The notes under the pieces were generated by a model. The model saw only the letters and a program-made list of their open reading frames with translations, searched no databases and was not told the origin of the DNA. Positions 1 to 9,504 of a stretch of DNA of 64,000 nucleotides are shown here, in pieces. The stretch is from positions 3,162,001 to 3,226,000 of the forward strand of contig OX637295.1 of the NCBI GenBank assembly GCA_951799445.1, read 5' to 3'. The position numbers and the translations under genes are program-made. Every line of letters begins with the position of its first letter. Positions within the stretch are counted from its first letter, which is position 1. This stretch comes from Pseudisothecium myosuroides. Lineage: Eukaryota; Streptophyta; Bryopsida; Hypnales; Lembophyllaceae.

Positions 1-21
1 GTGGAGAAAATTGGACCATTA

Positions 22-91
22 CCACATGGTAACCACCTCTTAAGTGGTAAACTCATAGTAGTTTACCACTTAGAAGGTGGTTACCATGTGG
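22..91. repeat. 32-bp stem hairpin with flanking direct repeat
   Basis: Bases 22-53 are the near-perfect reverse complement of 60-91 (two mismatched positions) around a 6-nt loop. The 20 bases before the stem recur just after it (TTGGACCATT at 11-20 and at 98-107). It lies at the far edge of unit 1, and I do not see it at the matching place in the other units. It could be a foldback MITE or a local palindromic duplication. No function is inferred. Confidence 0.7.
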
Positions 92-1035
92 AAAAAATTG
101 GACCATTCCCACACGGTAACAGCTTCTACTTCCCCTGTGCGAATGTATGCCAGGGGTTGAATTGAAGTAAGGGCATAATAATGGCTAACCAGGGCTTATA
201 ACATACTCATTAGGAGTTGGAAGTTACACTGTTTCGAAATAGATCTTCTTTCAATTGTGAGTCACCATGGGTCTAAGGATAAAATGGAAAAACCTGAGGG
301 GAAAATATTCTGGAATGTTCAGTTCATTCCACGACAGTGCCTTACTTGAATGTCGTTACTGGCATGGTTCCTCAATAGGATTACTAGTAGTCACTCGTGA
401 ATATCATAATAGATCTCATTTGCCCCCGATCGATTGATCACACTGAGGTTCAGCTCAGAAGTAAGCGCCAACGTTGACGCACATGAAGCAGTTGATCGAA
501 ACGCACATTCAAGTAACTGAAGTACTTTAAAGTCTTTCATAATTCATACAGTTTATTCTGTCGTATAAGGTGTCCAACAAGTGTCTGATCAGCTTGAAAG
601 CTGTGGTATTAATTTCAAATCGTTAATTATTGTCACAATGCGTGAACAAAGAATCAGTAACTACTCCAATCATCTAAAATGAATCTGTACAAACTAAGAC
701 GATGTTTGATTTCCGAGATCAAGGATTGTAACTATTGGAATGCATGATCGAGATCTCACTGCATGATACTTCCATATTCTGCCGTATGAGCCAGCTTGCT
801 GTGGTATTCCATTGCAATGCGTTCTTCGGTTCAAGAACTCATCGCAAGAAAGGAAGAACAATTGACCCCGGAATTGGCCGGGTTTATCTAATGAAGCTCG
901 AATCCTCGCCTCATTCAGCTGCTTTCGTCAACAGTCGACGATGATCTCGAGCAGTTGTCATGATCCCCACGTGCTTTCGTCGACAGTCGACAGTGATCTC
1001 GAGCAGTTGTCTTGATTGCAACGATCGAGCTACTT

Positions 1036-1152
1036 TCATTGACGAAGGAGCTTCGAAGGAGGTCTCCACTTGGAGGAGCCCCCATCCCCCATGGGAGAAG
1101 CCTTTGACGGAGGCCTCCACTTCGATGATCCCCCATCGCCCATCACGGCCAT
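1036..1152 (-). CDS. GDGG-repeat short protein, family A copy 1 (38 aa, two repeats)
   Basis: The frame encodes MAVMGDGGSSKWRPPSK, a three-residue spacer (ASP), a second MGDGGSSKWRPPSK, then LLRQ. The start is the first ATG after the TATA box at 1414-1421. Its context is favourable (A at -3, G at +4), and a second in-frame ATG three codons on begins the repeat proper. There is no signal peptide, membrane helix or cysteine; the product is small, basic at both repeat ends and rich in Gly, Ser, Pro and Trp. The repeats differ from each other and from the other A genes almost only at third codon positions, which supports this frame over the overlapping one. The tail differs from copies 2-5 by two extra codons. 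Function is unknown, and I recognise no family. Confidence 0.72.
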   Translation of the reverse strand: MAVMGDGGSSKWRPPSKASPMGDGGSSKWRPPSKLLRQ

Positions 1153-1413
1153 GATGGCAAGTAGCTCTGGAACTCAATGAGACTTCAGTCGTTAAGCTCG
1201 ATCTTGAAAATACTGGTCGCTCTGTAAGCTTCTATTAGCTAGATCAGTTCCCACGAAGAAGGCCTCTCCGATGGATCAGAAGCCGGGCACATGTGTCAAA
1301 TTGGAGCCCCGGGTGTAAATTTGATATATCACTTGCTGCAGCAATAGCGTCTTCAGATATGATTGACGTTTTATTCAGATGAGATTGTTGTGACAGAATG
1401 ATTGTGAGGTTCC

Positions 1414-1421
1414 CTTTTATA
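1414..1421 (-). promoter_or_regulatory. TATA box of gene A copy 1
   Basis: The sequence TATAAAAG on the minus strand lies 262 bases upstream of the A start codon. The same box sits at the same place before A copies 4 and 5 and is altered before copies 2 and 3. Expected transcription start is about 30 bases downstream, giving a leader of about 230 nt. Confidence 0.7.
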
Positions 1422-1429
1422 CGTTCCGA

Positions 1430-2060
1430 TTCCGATCCTGCTGCAGCGAGCGAGCGCTGTTCAAAATACGCGGACTTTGTCAGCGGACGCCCGAATTTGA
1501 CAGACCAAAGCTTGAGCGAACGCCGCTTGAGAATTGAGATAACATTCAAAGGATGTGGGTCATCTGGCAGTCAAACGGCATGGTAGAATATTCGTGTTGA
1601 ACGGCGCTTGCCAGGACAACGCGAAGTACGCGACGTGTCGTCCGATTCTGAGTTGCAGTTGGCAGTCAGGCGAACTCACTTCCTCCGACGAGGTTGGAAG
1701 TCCGAGGTGCAGCCCTGGCGGGAATATCATTTCCAACGAAGATTCAATTCGACGTTCGGTCACTAATATAACTTGGTCAATTTCACAATTACAAACAAAA
1801 GTTTGGTCCATTTGGTCCACAGAGACATGATCAATTTCTGAAGTGATGTGGCGCCGGGCAGCTAGCCGGACCACTCTTGCACTGCTGCCATTGATGGTGA
1901 CGAAACTTTTCTCCTGGCGGGGTCCGGCTGCCGACATCGCGGGCATCAGCATGCGCAGCTGGTCCTATACTGATTCGAAGACTTTCCCCATGCAGACCAT
2001 GAGCGCCGCCTTGGAAGACGTACACGTCTGTGTTTCCCAGATGAGAAGCAGAATGAGCTG
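1430..2060 (+). other. Block D of unit 1 (conserved sequence upstream of gene A)
   Basis: This block is conserved in all five units on the far side of the A promoter, reading away from A. Open frames exist here (for example 1555-1830 and 1843-2061) and parts align at the protein level with the other copies, such as NAKYATC and WRGPAAD. However, the matching peptides fall in different frames in different units, and the frames lack ATG starts or break. It is either a decayed divergent gene that shared the A promoter or conserved non-coding upstream DNA. Confidence 0.5.
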
Positions 2061-2130
2061 ATTGTAAGTGTCGCAATGTAATAGAACTCAAAGGCATTTG
2101 ATCAATTACCAAGTCTATCAATGAATATAT

Positions 2131-3822
2131 TAATTAATCTCTCCATTTGTGAAATCTTCACTACTGATTTATCCTGTAATTAGAGAGGGTGGGGAACTCG
2201 TGTTACTAAGATTCTTTGGGGGAAATGAGAACGATTATATTGTAATGCTCCAGCTTCTACCAGAGTGACTTTGACAAATTTGTGTCACAAGTTAAGCACT
2301 ATTAGGATAAACCATTATAGGCCAAATTGATACACATCCATTACTTGGCAAAAGGATCCAATTGCTTGAGTTGATTTGTCTCAAGAGGTAATTAATAGGA
2401 TAGAAATTTCTCTCACATGCTAAGTATGTGATATATAAAGCATGTCTTTGAAATCATTTGTGATTGTAGTATAATTTTCAATTCAATTGATACAATTAAG
2501 GTATGAAAATTTTCTTAAGTTAATGTCAAACATGGTGAGGTCCACAGGGCACACAAAGTATTTTGAAACCATGTCTATAATCTCAACCAAAGGTCCAAAA
2601 GGATATTTATACATAAACTTGATTAGGCAAAATTTGGACTCATGGATCTTATAGATGTTAAATTCCAAAGACTTTTCTCATGAAATCACTTTTGATGTTA
2701 GGTTTGTTAAATTTGTGCAATTCCATGGAAATAGAAAGATGGACCCTCAAGCAACACCAGAAGGAATGCAATATTTACAAACTCTAGATAATGGGGGGAT
2801 GGAGTTGGAAATCTTAGCTGAATTAACACATCACAATATTGTGGATGAAAAACAATTGGCATACTAATTTGCATATCTATTGGTACAACATGAAGATAAT
2901 GGAAAATAATGTCAAAATGGCCTATGAAGTACTGCCAAGTTATCAAAATCGACATTTCTTTTTACATAGGTATAGTGGCATGGCTGTGGCCAAAGTACTT
3001 GTGTTCCGCGGCACAGGAAAAATGAGTGATTTATGAATATCATTTTATACTAAGGAAACTAAAAGCACATAGAACTCGGGTTGTTTCCGAGAAGCTCCAT
3101 GGCCTGGGTTCAGGAGAATGCCCAACCAAAATTTGGTGGTTCTGGCACTGTGGGTCACCATTCGAACTTTTCGTCTGTTCTGGTTGACCATGATGAGGAC
3201 TCCGCACAACGTACGTAACTGGCATCCGTGTCAACAGTCCACATTAACTACTGTAGTTATTAGTGACCTCGAGTCCTCACCAGACTGATCGGAAGAATTT
3301 TCGTTGTCAGTTATGGCGGTAAGGCCAGTTCTACTGCAACAACGTCTCTGGATAGCTCAACAAGAATGTGCAAATTCTTTCAAATTTATTCTTTCTGCAA
3401 TAAATGGCCAATAGATCACTTGCATCAAGTGTCAATATATTTTTCATGGCACGCAAAATTGCCCGTGAATGCCGGCCTTTCCCCACTCTAGCAATGACTT
3501 GCTTTCCCTCAGTTTTCTGTTTTCATCCTAAGTTAAAATGACTAACATGTGCTCCAAATTTCAGAACTTAGAAGAATTTCATGTGTGTCCTGTAGAGTAC
3601 ATTGAATGAGATTAAACTAAACGTACGAAGCTCTCATCAATTCTGTACATTCACTGTCCATAAATTGTACATTCGAATACCTAGTCTGGGGGTAATAAAT
3701 TTGGGGATTCCAATCAGTTGGCAGGCAACTGCGAATTTTGAACACGAGTCTCGATTCATCAGTGGAAATGTCGCCAAATTCGATCTCAACACTTTCTGTC
3801 TCTGAGCTCTTTAATTTCGTCT
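2131..3822. other. AT-rich spacer, mirror of the right arm, no gene seen
   Basis: This is the reverse complement of segments of 33200-38870. It carries the empty site of the element inserted at 37060-38161 (around 2856-2860) and the pre-insertion sequence of the right-arm insertions near 33567 and 34220. The stretch at 3040-3240 is GC-richer and related to 36540-36800. The open frames here are short and do not keep frame between arms. Confidence 0.6.
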
Positions 3823-3915
3823 TCATGAGCGCCCGCGGTCCCCGCCTTTCTTCCCGTAGACCGAATCCCAGTCGAAGAAAGATGCTCCGCCATCGCCTTC
3901 ACCTCCGCTACCCAT
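3823..3915 (-). CDS. GDGG-core short protein, family E, left copy (30 aa)
   Basis: The 30-codon frame starts MGSGGEGDGGASFF, continues DWDSVYGKKGG and ends DRGRS. It carries the GDGG[AS]S...W core of families A and B once, then a Lys/Gly/Arg tail. The ATG has a strong context (A at -3, G at +4) and is preceded by an in-frame stop. All 93 bases are identical to the mirror copy at 33099-33191, although the bases just upstream differ and the downstream flank has a deletion in one arm. No signal peptide is seen. The opposite-strand frame at 3738-4151 is longer but not preserved between arms. Function is unknown. It could also be an exon of a longer spliced gene. Confidence 0.6.
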   Translation of the reverse strand: MGSGGEGDGGASFFDWDSVYGKKGGDRGRS

Positions 3916-4385
3916 CTTTGCAATTCCTCAATCACTTCTTCTCCTCACGGAGTCGACGACGCACTGCAGTAAGCCGGGCAGAGCTTCCTCTAGCTCTCAA
4001 AATATGCAGACGTACCACGAGCTCCTCGATCACAACGCGCAGTGGAACAATTCATGTCACTTCAACCTATTCGCAACTACTCGGTCCCAAACTTCCAATT
4101 CAAGTACGTAATTCTGCGCTTGGAATCTTGAAGAGATGGGAAATTTACTAATGGAATGGGAAGTTGGGAACAAGCTAAGATGCGGGGATTGAGAAGTTTG
4201 TTAAGTCCGTTATATGTGCTACATTTCATCCGAGGCTGGTGCGTCGGTCACACGAGCCGACAATCCCCCCGGCGGTCGGCACGGCAGACTTTGGGATCGA
4301 GGACCTCGCCACTTTGCTGCTAGTACTCGATCGATACGCATCCGTCGGCATTAATTAATTTAGGCACATAGGGCGTACGACGACC

Positions 4386-4616
4386 ATGGCAGCTCGATCT
4401 GGAAAGAAAGTCGTTACCGATTCTTGGGTTCGCGCAGAAAATGAATCTCTCGTCTCTGGCCAGCTAGCACCAATCTGCAGAGGCTTCGCACGAGACGCTG
4501 ATTGCTTACCTTTCCGGTCGAATGTTCAAATTCCGCGGAGTTTCCGGCAGTCTGGCTGTGTCGGCAGCTCGGTTTGGCATTCTGTGTACCGCTTCCCGTT
4601 TGGGAGGGCTTGTTGA
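4386..4616 (+). CDS. Candidate small gene F, left copy (76 aa, possibly decayed)
   Basis: The frame opens with ATG in good context, MAARSGKKVVTDSWVR. The mirror copy at 32497-32616 keeps the first 16 residues with one change, then diverges through indels. The motif KKVVTDSWVR resembles the WV helix region of a BRCT domain, but the rest of such a domain is missing. A second conserved peptide (YLSGRMFKFRGVSGSLAVS) follows in another frame at about 4504-4680. A good splice donor, GTAAGT, occurs after it in this arm. This may be a spliced gene, a gene fragment or a pseudogene. No function is assigned. Confidence 0.3.
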   Translation: MAARSGKKVVTDSWVRAENESLVSGQLAPICRGFARDADCLPFRSNVQIPRSFRQSGCVGSSVWHSVYRFPFGRAC

Positions 4617-4680
4617 CAATGAAGGCTGCATTTGGGCAGCGCGGGGTAAGTTAGGTGGACCCTTCACGTAGACTGACGAC

Positions 4681-6236
4681 AGGGCGACACTCAAGTCGTT
4701 GCTGTGGGCCTCAGTCAGTTGCTGCTGACTCCACCAACATGAGCGCTTTTATCTTTCTGCTGGCTCCTTCTCAGCCATGGAGTTGGGGCCTCTTCTCAGT
4801 TTAACCCTGAATGAGAAGAGACCCTGATCGTCAGACTATGTCGAAGGTATTTTGCCTAAAATGATCTGCCCTTTTTATTCTTTCAACCAATGGATGCATT
4901 CTTCATTTCCACAATGATCTTGGAAATTAAATAATTTGTCCGCCATTATTTGACCTCCATATCCTTTCAGGGTTAACCTTGAAAGAACACTGGCCTACGA
5001 CCAAAGTATTTTGGCAAAAAATTAATGATTCGGTTTTTGAACCAACAAGTGTATTCTTCATTTCTACAATATTCTTCAAAGTCATCTATTGGATATGTTT
5101 TGGCCTCAATGTCCTTCCAAGGATAACCCCTAAACAATGCTCTTTAAGATTGTGTACTCAACAACAATCATGTACTTGTGTACGCTCTATTTTTTCACTA
5201 AATATGATTTGAAATTTTTAATTTTATTTTTTTGGAGATGAAATAAGATGTCTTCTACATGTCCTACAATTTTAAAAAAAATTATGAAAATTTGAAATTA
5301 TTATGAATTTATGAAGAATGAATAAACAAAATTCATATCAAATACAAAATATGCCTAACAAATCTAGAAGTTAACATTTTTGTAGTTTAGAACATTATGG
5401 TGTAGACTAAAATTTTGTTTTATACTATGACTAGAAATTTCATCAAATATATCAAGGATTGAGGTCACTACAAAGTTTATATTGATTGTTGTCACAAATG
5501 ACAAATATAGACATTGCGAGAGACATTGTGCCATTCACAATGTGCAAAGTCCTTAGCATAGTCAACCGGAACAAAATCAACAAATGAAAAAATTCAAATG
5601 GTGCATGGCCTTCAATGCCACAACCACCAATTGCAAAAGTTGGTTGCCATTCCATTAAACCTTGGTTGTATAGAGTCCTACAAACACCCCCAAATTTCAA
5701 ATATTTAAATTTCCTTTAGTATGAAATAATATTTATACATCACTAATATGGCTTGTGATTTTGAGTAAATATAGGCCACAACCATATTACTTATTATCTC
5801 TACAAATAATTTGTCAATTTTTTAAATTGGCAATATTCCACCATCTATTTTTGACATTTATTGATTAGATTGTTGTACCACTATATATGCAAATTAATAT
5901 GCAAATTACTTTTTATCTAGAATATTATCATCAAGTACGTGAAAAAGTTACAAATTAGCTTATCCTACTAATGCTTGCAACACTAATTTACAAAACTAAA
6001 TGTATTTTAACCCCTAAAAGACAATTGTCCATTTGGAGACAAATTGAATTCAAGAAGAGCGAGAAGAAGAGTCCTATGATTTCAAATTTTGGCATGATTT
6101 TTTGAAATTTATGTGAAAGATATAACTTTGTATTAGCTTACCATTTATATAATTTTGTCAAAATGTGACTCATGTTTTTAAAAGTTACTATAAGTTTTTT
6201 TCAATGAAATAGTGTCAATAGGAAAAGTCAGGCAAG
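4681..6236. other. AT-rich spacer with dispersed repeats
   Basis: This mirrors 30750-32340. The parts at 4800-5540 also recur at 55978-56570, so this is dispersed repetitive DNA. It includes TTAACC(C)CTAAA-type motifs near 4970, 5125 and 6008. A minus-strand open frame at 5452-5700 is kept in the mirror copy (31266-31502) with one internal indel, but its product resembles nothing I know. Confidence 0.5.
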
Positions 6237-6652
6237 ATGGCTTTGGAGAGGGGTAATAGAAGAATAGAATGTGCCAATTGTGCAAGAGCACTGGTTGGGC
6301 TTGGAATCTTATGTTGTGCCCTTGGAATGAAATCCCAACATTGATTTCATATGTAGCATTGACTTGGATTTGTGTTATGAAGACCATGAAGCCATGTATA
6401 ATTGCATTGATCATCTAATTGGAGGCCATTGTCATTTGTCAAAATTGCCATTCAAATCTAAGTGAAGGCCATCACCATGTATTGAGATTGCCATTTACAT
6501 CAATGATACAAATGTTGTCAGAAGTGGCTAAAGAAGCAAAGACCAAGGAACAAGCAAAGGAAACAAGGATAGAGGACAAGATTGGGAAGAAATGGAAAAA
6601 GCTGGAAATAGTTGCCATCCATTACTTGAAGTGTGCTAGAGGGCATAAATAA
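6237..6652 (+). pseudogene. Cys/His-rich degenerate coding segment, left copy
   Basis: Three overlapping plus-strand frames carry successive protein-like pieces: CQLCKSTGWAWN...LCPWNEIP (from about 6269), then FICSIDLDLCYEDHEAMYNC with DHLIGGHCH (about 6345-6460), then a Lys-rich tail ending YLKCARGHK (6600-6652). The Cys and His spacing suggests a zinc-binding fold, broken by frameshifts or missing introns. The tail frame differs from the mirror copy (30327-30741) by about six synonymous and four amino-acid changes, fewer than expected without selection. A minus-strand ATG frame at 6178-6414 is nearly unchanged between arms too, so the coding strand is not certain. Confidence 0.35.
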
Positions 6653-7170
6653 GTCTATGATTAACTCTAATTTCAATAGAATTTAGAATTTTAGGCAAAT
6701 CAACTTTTATTTTCTTCCATTTGCAAAAAATAGAAATCTTTTCATCTACCACGGGTATAATTTGTTGAGTTTCCAAAACTCAGTGTGTTATTTCCAAAAT
6801 TTGCTAGACTATTGACAATTTTTGGCACGTAATTGCATTATAGGATTTTTATGGAAGTCTTCTATCCCTCTTCTACTTCTAAAATTTGGTGTACATCTAC
6901 CTAATACAATCTTTGTTTGGTTCAAATTATAAACTGATGGTCCATAGTGCAAAAGAGTGTCACAAAAGGCAGTCAAAGTCACTTGAAGTTGTTAGATAGG
7001 ACCCAAATTTTTTTTTGTCTTAGTTCAAAGGGTAAGATCTTCCAATCCATGCGATCAAACTAGATTTAAGTTTTACCACACATTCGTGGAAAAGCCTTGT
7101 ACATTCTAGAATTAGATATGTAAATAGAGTTGTTTTTAAAATTTGTGTTGAGCTTTGGGTCAAGGAACAT

Positions 7171-7884
7171 TGGATAACTGCAAGAAATCCTTGTTCTATT
7201 TTTTGTCCCCTTAACCTCGGACAAGTGGATTTTTGCATTGTTTGTCCATTTTCTATAAAACTTGAAATCAAGATACATGCAGTAGTTGCAAATGTTGAGT
7301 AGTTTTTTATTTTTATTTTTAATTATTTTACTATTTTTAAACAATCCCCTGATTGGATGTCTACCTTGGCCATTTTAGGGGGATTTAGTACTATTTTTGA
7401 CCCAAAAAAACAAATTTGAAGCTCAAAATTAGAAAACAAGGACTTTTATTAAGGTTACACAAGCCTACAAAGGATTTTTTTAAATAGAAATTTTTTAACC
7501 TTCTACAAGTGCTCAAAGTGCACCACGCCTTTGCGCAAATGTAGAAAACACAATTTTATTTTTCTAAAGATGAAAATGGTTGAGAAGGAGCATCTTTAAG
7601 TAAGAAAAATGTATGTTTTTTTGGTTATTTTTTTGAATTTTTATACTATTTTCTAAAAATCAAATTCCAAAGTATCTATTTTTTGCATTTTTCAACATTC
7701 TTTGACCATGCATAACTTTTAGAGATAAATTTTTCTAGGTCTAAATTTTCACACACATACTTTTTTGAATGCTTTACAAATTATCCATGTTTTATTTCAA
7801 TTAAAAAAAATTATTTCAAAAGTCACGATACTTAAGTATTATGGCCATTTTGAACCAAAACCGGCAAATTTTTCTTGCAATAAC
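7171..7884. mobile_element. GGGTGATTGCAAG-family element, old copy shared by both arms
   Basis: The ends resemble the family termini (ATAACTGCAAGAAAT on the left and TTTCTTGCAATAACT on the right), and the body is AT-rich without coding capacity. The mirror copy at 26832-28297 occupies the same site, so this insertion predates the inverted duplication. The left copy lacks the 748-bp element nested in the right copy. Confidence 0.6.
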
Positions 7885-8060
7885 TCCATTAGAGGTTAAA
7901 TTAGAACTGAGCACGCAAAGCTATAATTGTGTATACTCATTTCACCAAAAGAATCTTGTTTTATGGACACAGATTCTCCACATTGATTTTTTATCCTCTC
8001 TACTAGAATAAATCAATGTCAATAGTAGTGAACACTTCACAAATGGAAAAATCACTTAAT

Positions 8061-8364
8061 GGCCAATTTTATTAAAATGGCAGTATTCTATTAATTTCGC
8101 ACATTTAGTAGTTCAGTCCACATGGTCTGAACTGTTTCTTCTATACCAGAATCTATACTAGTACTAGATTTTTGAAATCTACATTTTTCCTAGATATTTA
8201 AAATCTATATTGAACCAAGATTTTTTAGATTGAGCACATTGATCCATGACAGTCCTAGATTCCTGGAATCTAAAATTGACCTAGACATTAACTATGTATA
8301 CTGGTCCTAGATGTCAAAGTGTGAAAATGGCACATGAAATACCCCCATTTTAATGAAATTGATC
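8061..8364. mobile_element. MITE with TTAAAATGG-type inverted ends
   Basis: The ends are inverted: CCAATTTTATTAAAATGG at the left and CCATTTTAATGAAATTGATC at the right. The interior repeats the word CTAGAT or its reverse several times. The element is absent at the same place in unit 3 (near 26680) and unit 5 (near 63960), where the flanking sequences join directly, so it was inserted on the left arm only. Confidence 0.65.
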
Positions 8365-8469
8365 ATCATAGAGCTTAATTAATACGGAAATTGATTCCAG
8401 ATCACTAATTAAATTTTGCCTTCATCATATGGCGACGATAATATCAGCTTATTTTCGGATTCTCCTACT

Positions 8470-8960
8470 TATTTGAATTGGTGAGTGTCTTCCAAGGCTG
8501 GGCGCATGGTCCCACTGAAAAGCTTCGCAAACGAGAAAGTCTGCGACAGCTGCGCATGCTGAACCCCGTGCTGTCGGCAGCGGGACCCCGCCAAGGAAAA
8601 GTTTGGTCATCATCCAGCAGTGCCGATTACGTGTAGGGGTGGGCCGGGTTCTTCAGAAATCAATGTGAACACATTCACATTCACCAAGCATTTGCACGCG
8701 CGTGACTGTCGAATTGACCAAAAAATATTTGTAACCGTCGAATTGAATCTTCCTTGGAAACCCCGCCCAGAACTGCTCCTCTGACTTCCAGCCTTGGAGG
8801 TAGTTAGTTCTCGTGTGACCAACTTGAACTAACGGCTTCTGCTTCGGGTCTTCATCGGACGACACGTCGCGTACTTCGCGTTGCCCTCGCCGGCGCCGTT
8901 CAACGCAAATGTTCTAACTTCCATGCCACTGACCCGGTCAGATCAGTGCCCACTTCCTCT
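8470..8960 (-). other. Block D of unit 2
   Basis: The minus-strand open frame at 8653-8865 (ending ECECVHIDF) translates identically in units 2, 3 and 5 but begins with GTG rather than ATG and extends upstream only to an in-frame TAG. An ATG frame (MEVRTFALNGAGEGNAKYATC) starts just upstream but terminates after 31 codons. Its coding status is unresolved; see block D of unit 1. Confidence 0.45.
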
Positions 8961-9076
8961 GAATGCGATTCCAAGCTGCGTTTGAAAGGATCAGACCTTG
9001 GGTCTGTCAAGATCAGGTGTCCGCTGAAAAAGTCCGCGTAATTTGAACAGAGATCGCTCCAGCATGAATCAAAAAG

Positions 9077-9084
9077 TATTAAAG
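9077..9084 (+). promoter_or_regulatory. Altered TATA box (TATTAAAG) of gene A copy 2
   Basis: This is at the same position as TATAAAAG in copies 1, 4 and 5, but the motif reads TATTAAAG. The same change is in the mirror copy at 25947-25954. It lies 266 bases before the A start codon. Confidence 0.6.
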
Positions 9085-9342
9085 CGCATCACCACATTCA
9101 TTCTGCCAGAACAATACATCTCGCCTGAGTTTTCGATCGATCAAATCTGAAGACGCCGCAGCAAGTGACACATCGAATTTACACACAAAGCAATAACTTG
9201 ACACAAGCGCGGAGCTCTGATCCATCTGAGAGGCATTCTTTCTGAGAAGCGATCCCGCTGATCACCCAAGCTTACAGAGCGGCCAGCACTAGCTTCTCGA
9301 GAGCATCAGAAGTCTAATCAAGTCCTCGGAGGGCTTGCTAAA

Positions 9343-9504
9343 ATGGCCGTGATGGGCGATGGGGGATCGTCGAAGTGGAGACCTCCCTCGAAGGCTTCTC
9401 CCATGGGCGACGGAGGATCGTCCAAGTGGAGACCTCCGTCCAGGTCTAGCCCTATGGGGGATGGGGGCTCCTCCAAGTGGAGACCTCCGTCGAAGCGTCA
9501 ATGA
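9343..9504 (+). CDS. GDGG-repeat short protein, family A copy 2 (53 aa, three repeats)
   Basis: After MAV come three tandem copies of MGDGGSSKWRPPS joined by KASP and RSSP, then KRQ. The start ATG has A at -3 and G at +4. The three repeats are 39-42 bases each and differ at codon third positions (GGC/GGG, GAT/GAC, GGA/GGC, TCG/TCC, CCC/CCG), with the encoded residues unchanged. This is the longest intact member and the best reference copy. There is no signal peptide or membrane span. A 109-codon frame in register +2 (9359-9688) overlaps it but does not show the substitution pattern of a coding frame. Gene B of the same unit is transcribed toward it from 12307. Function is unknown. Confidence 0.75.
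   Translation: MAVMGDGGSSKWRPPSKASPMGDGGSSKWRPPSRSSPMGDGGSSKWRPPSKRQ

Larger units (their letters stand above)
1..2130 (+). repeat. Amplicon unit 1 (partial, cut by the window start)
   Basis: This segment has the same order and orientation as 25000-26640: gene A on the minus strand, then its promoter, then block D. It is the mirror image of 38870-40750. Gene B of this unit, if present, lies to the left of the window. Between bases 98 and 1035 there is only moderately GC-rich DNA homologous to 40000-40700, and I see no supported gene there. Identity to unit 4 is visibly lower than that between units 2 and 3. Confidence 0.8.

Noticed and set aside
3738..4151. 137-codon plus-strand frame opposite gene E
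   Set aside because: Not maintained in the mirror arm (33231-32968), where it is shortened by indels. The part that is shared is just the complement of gene E.
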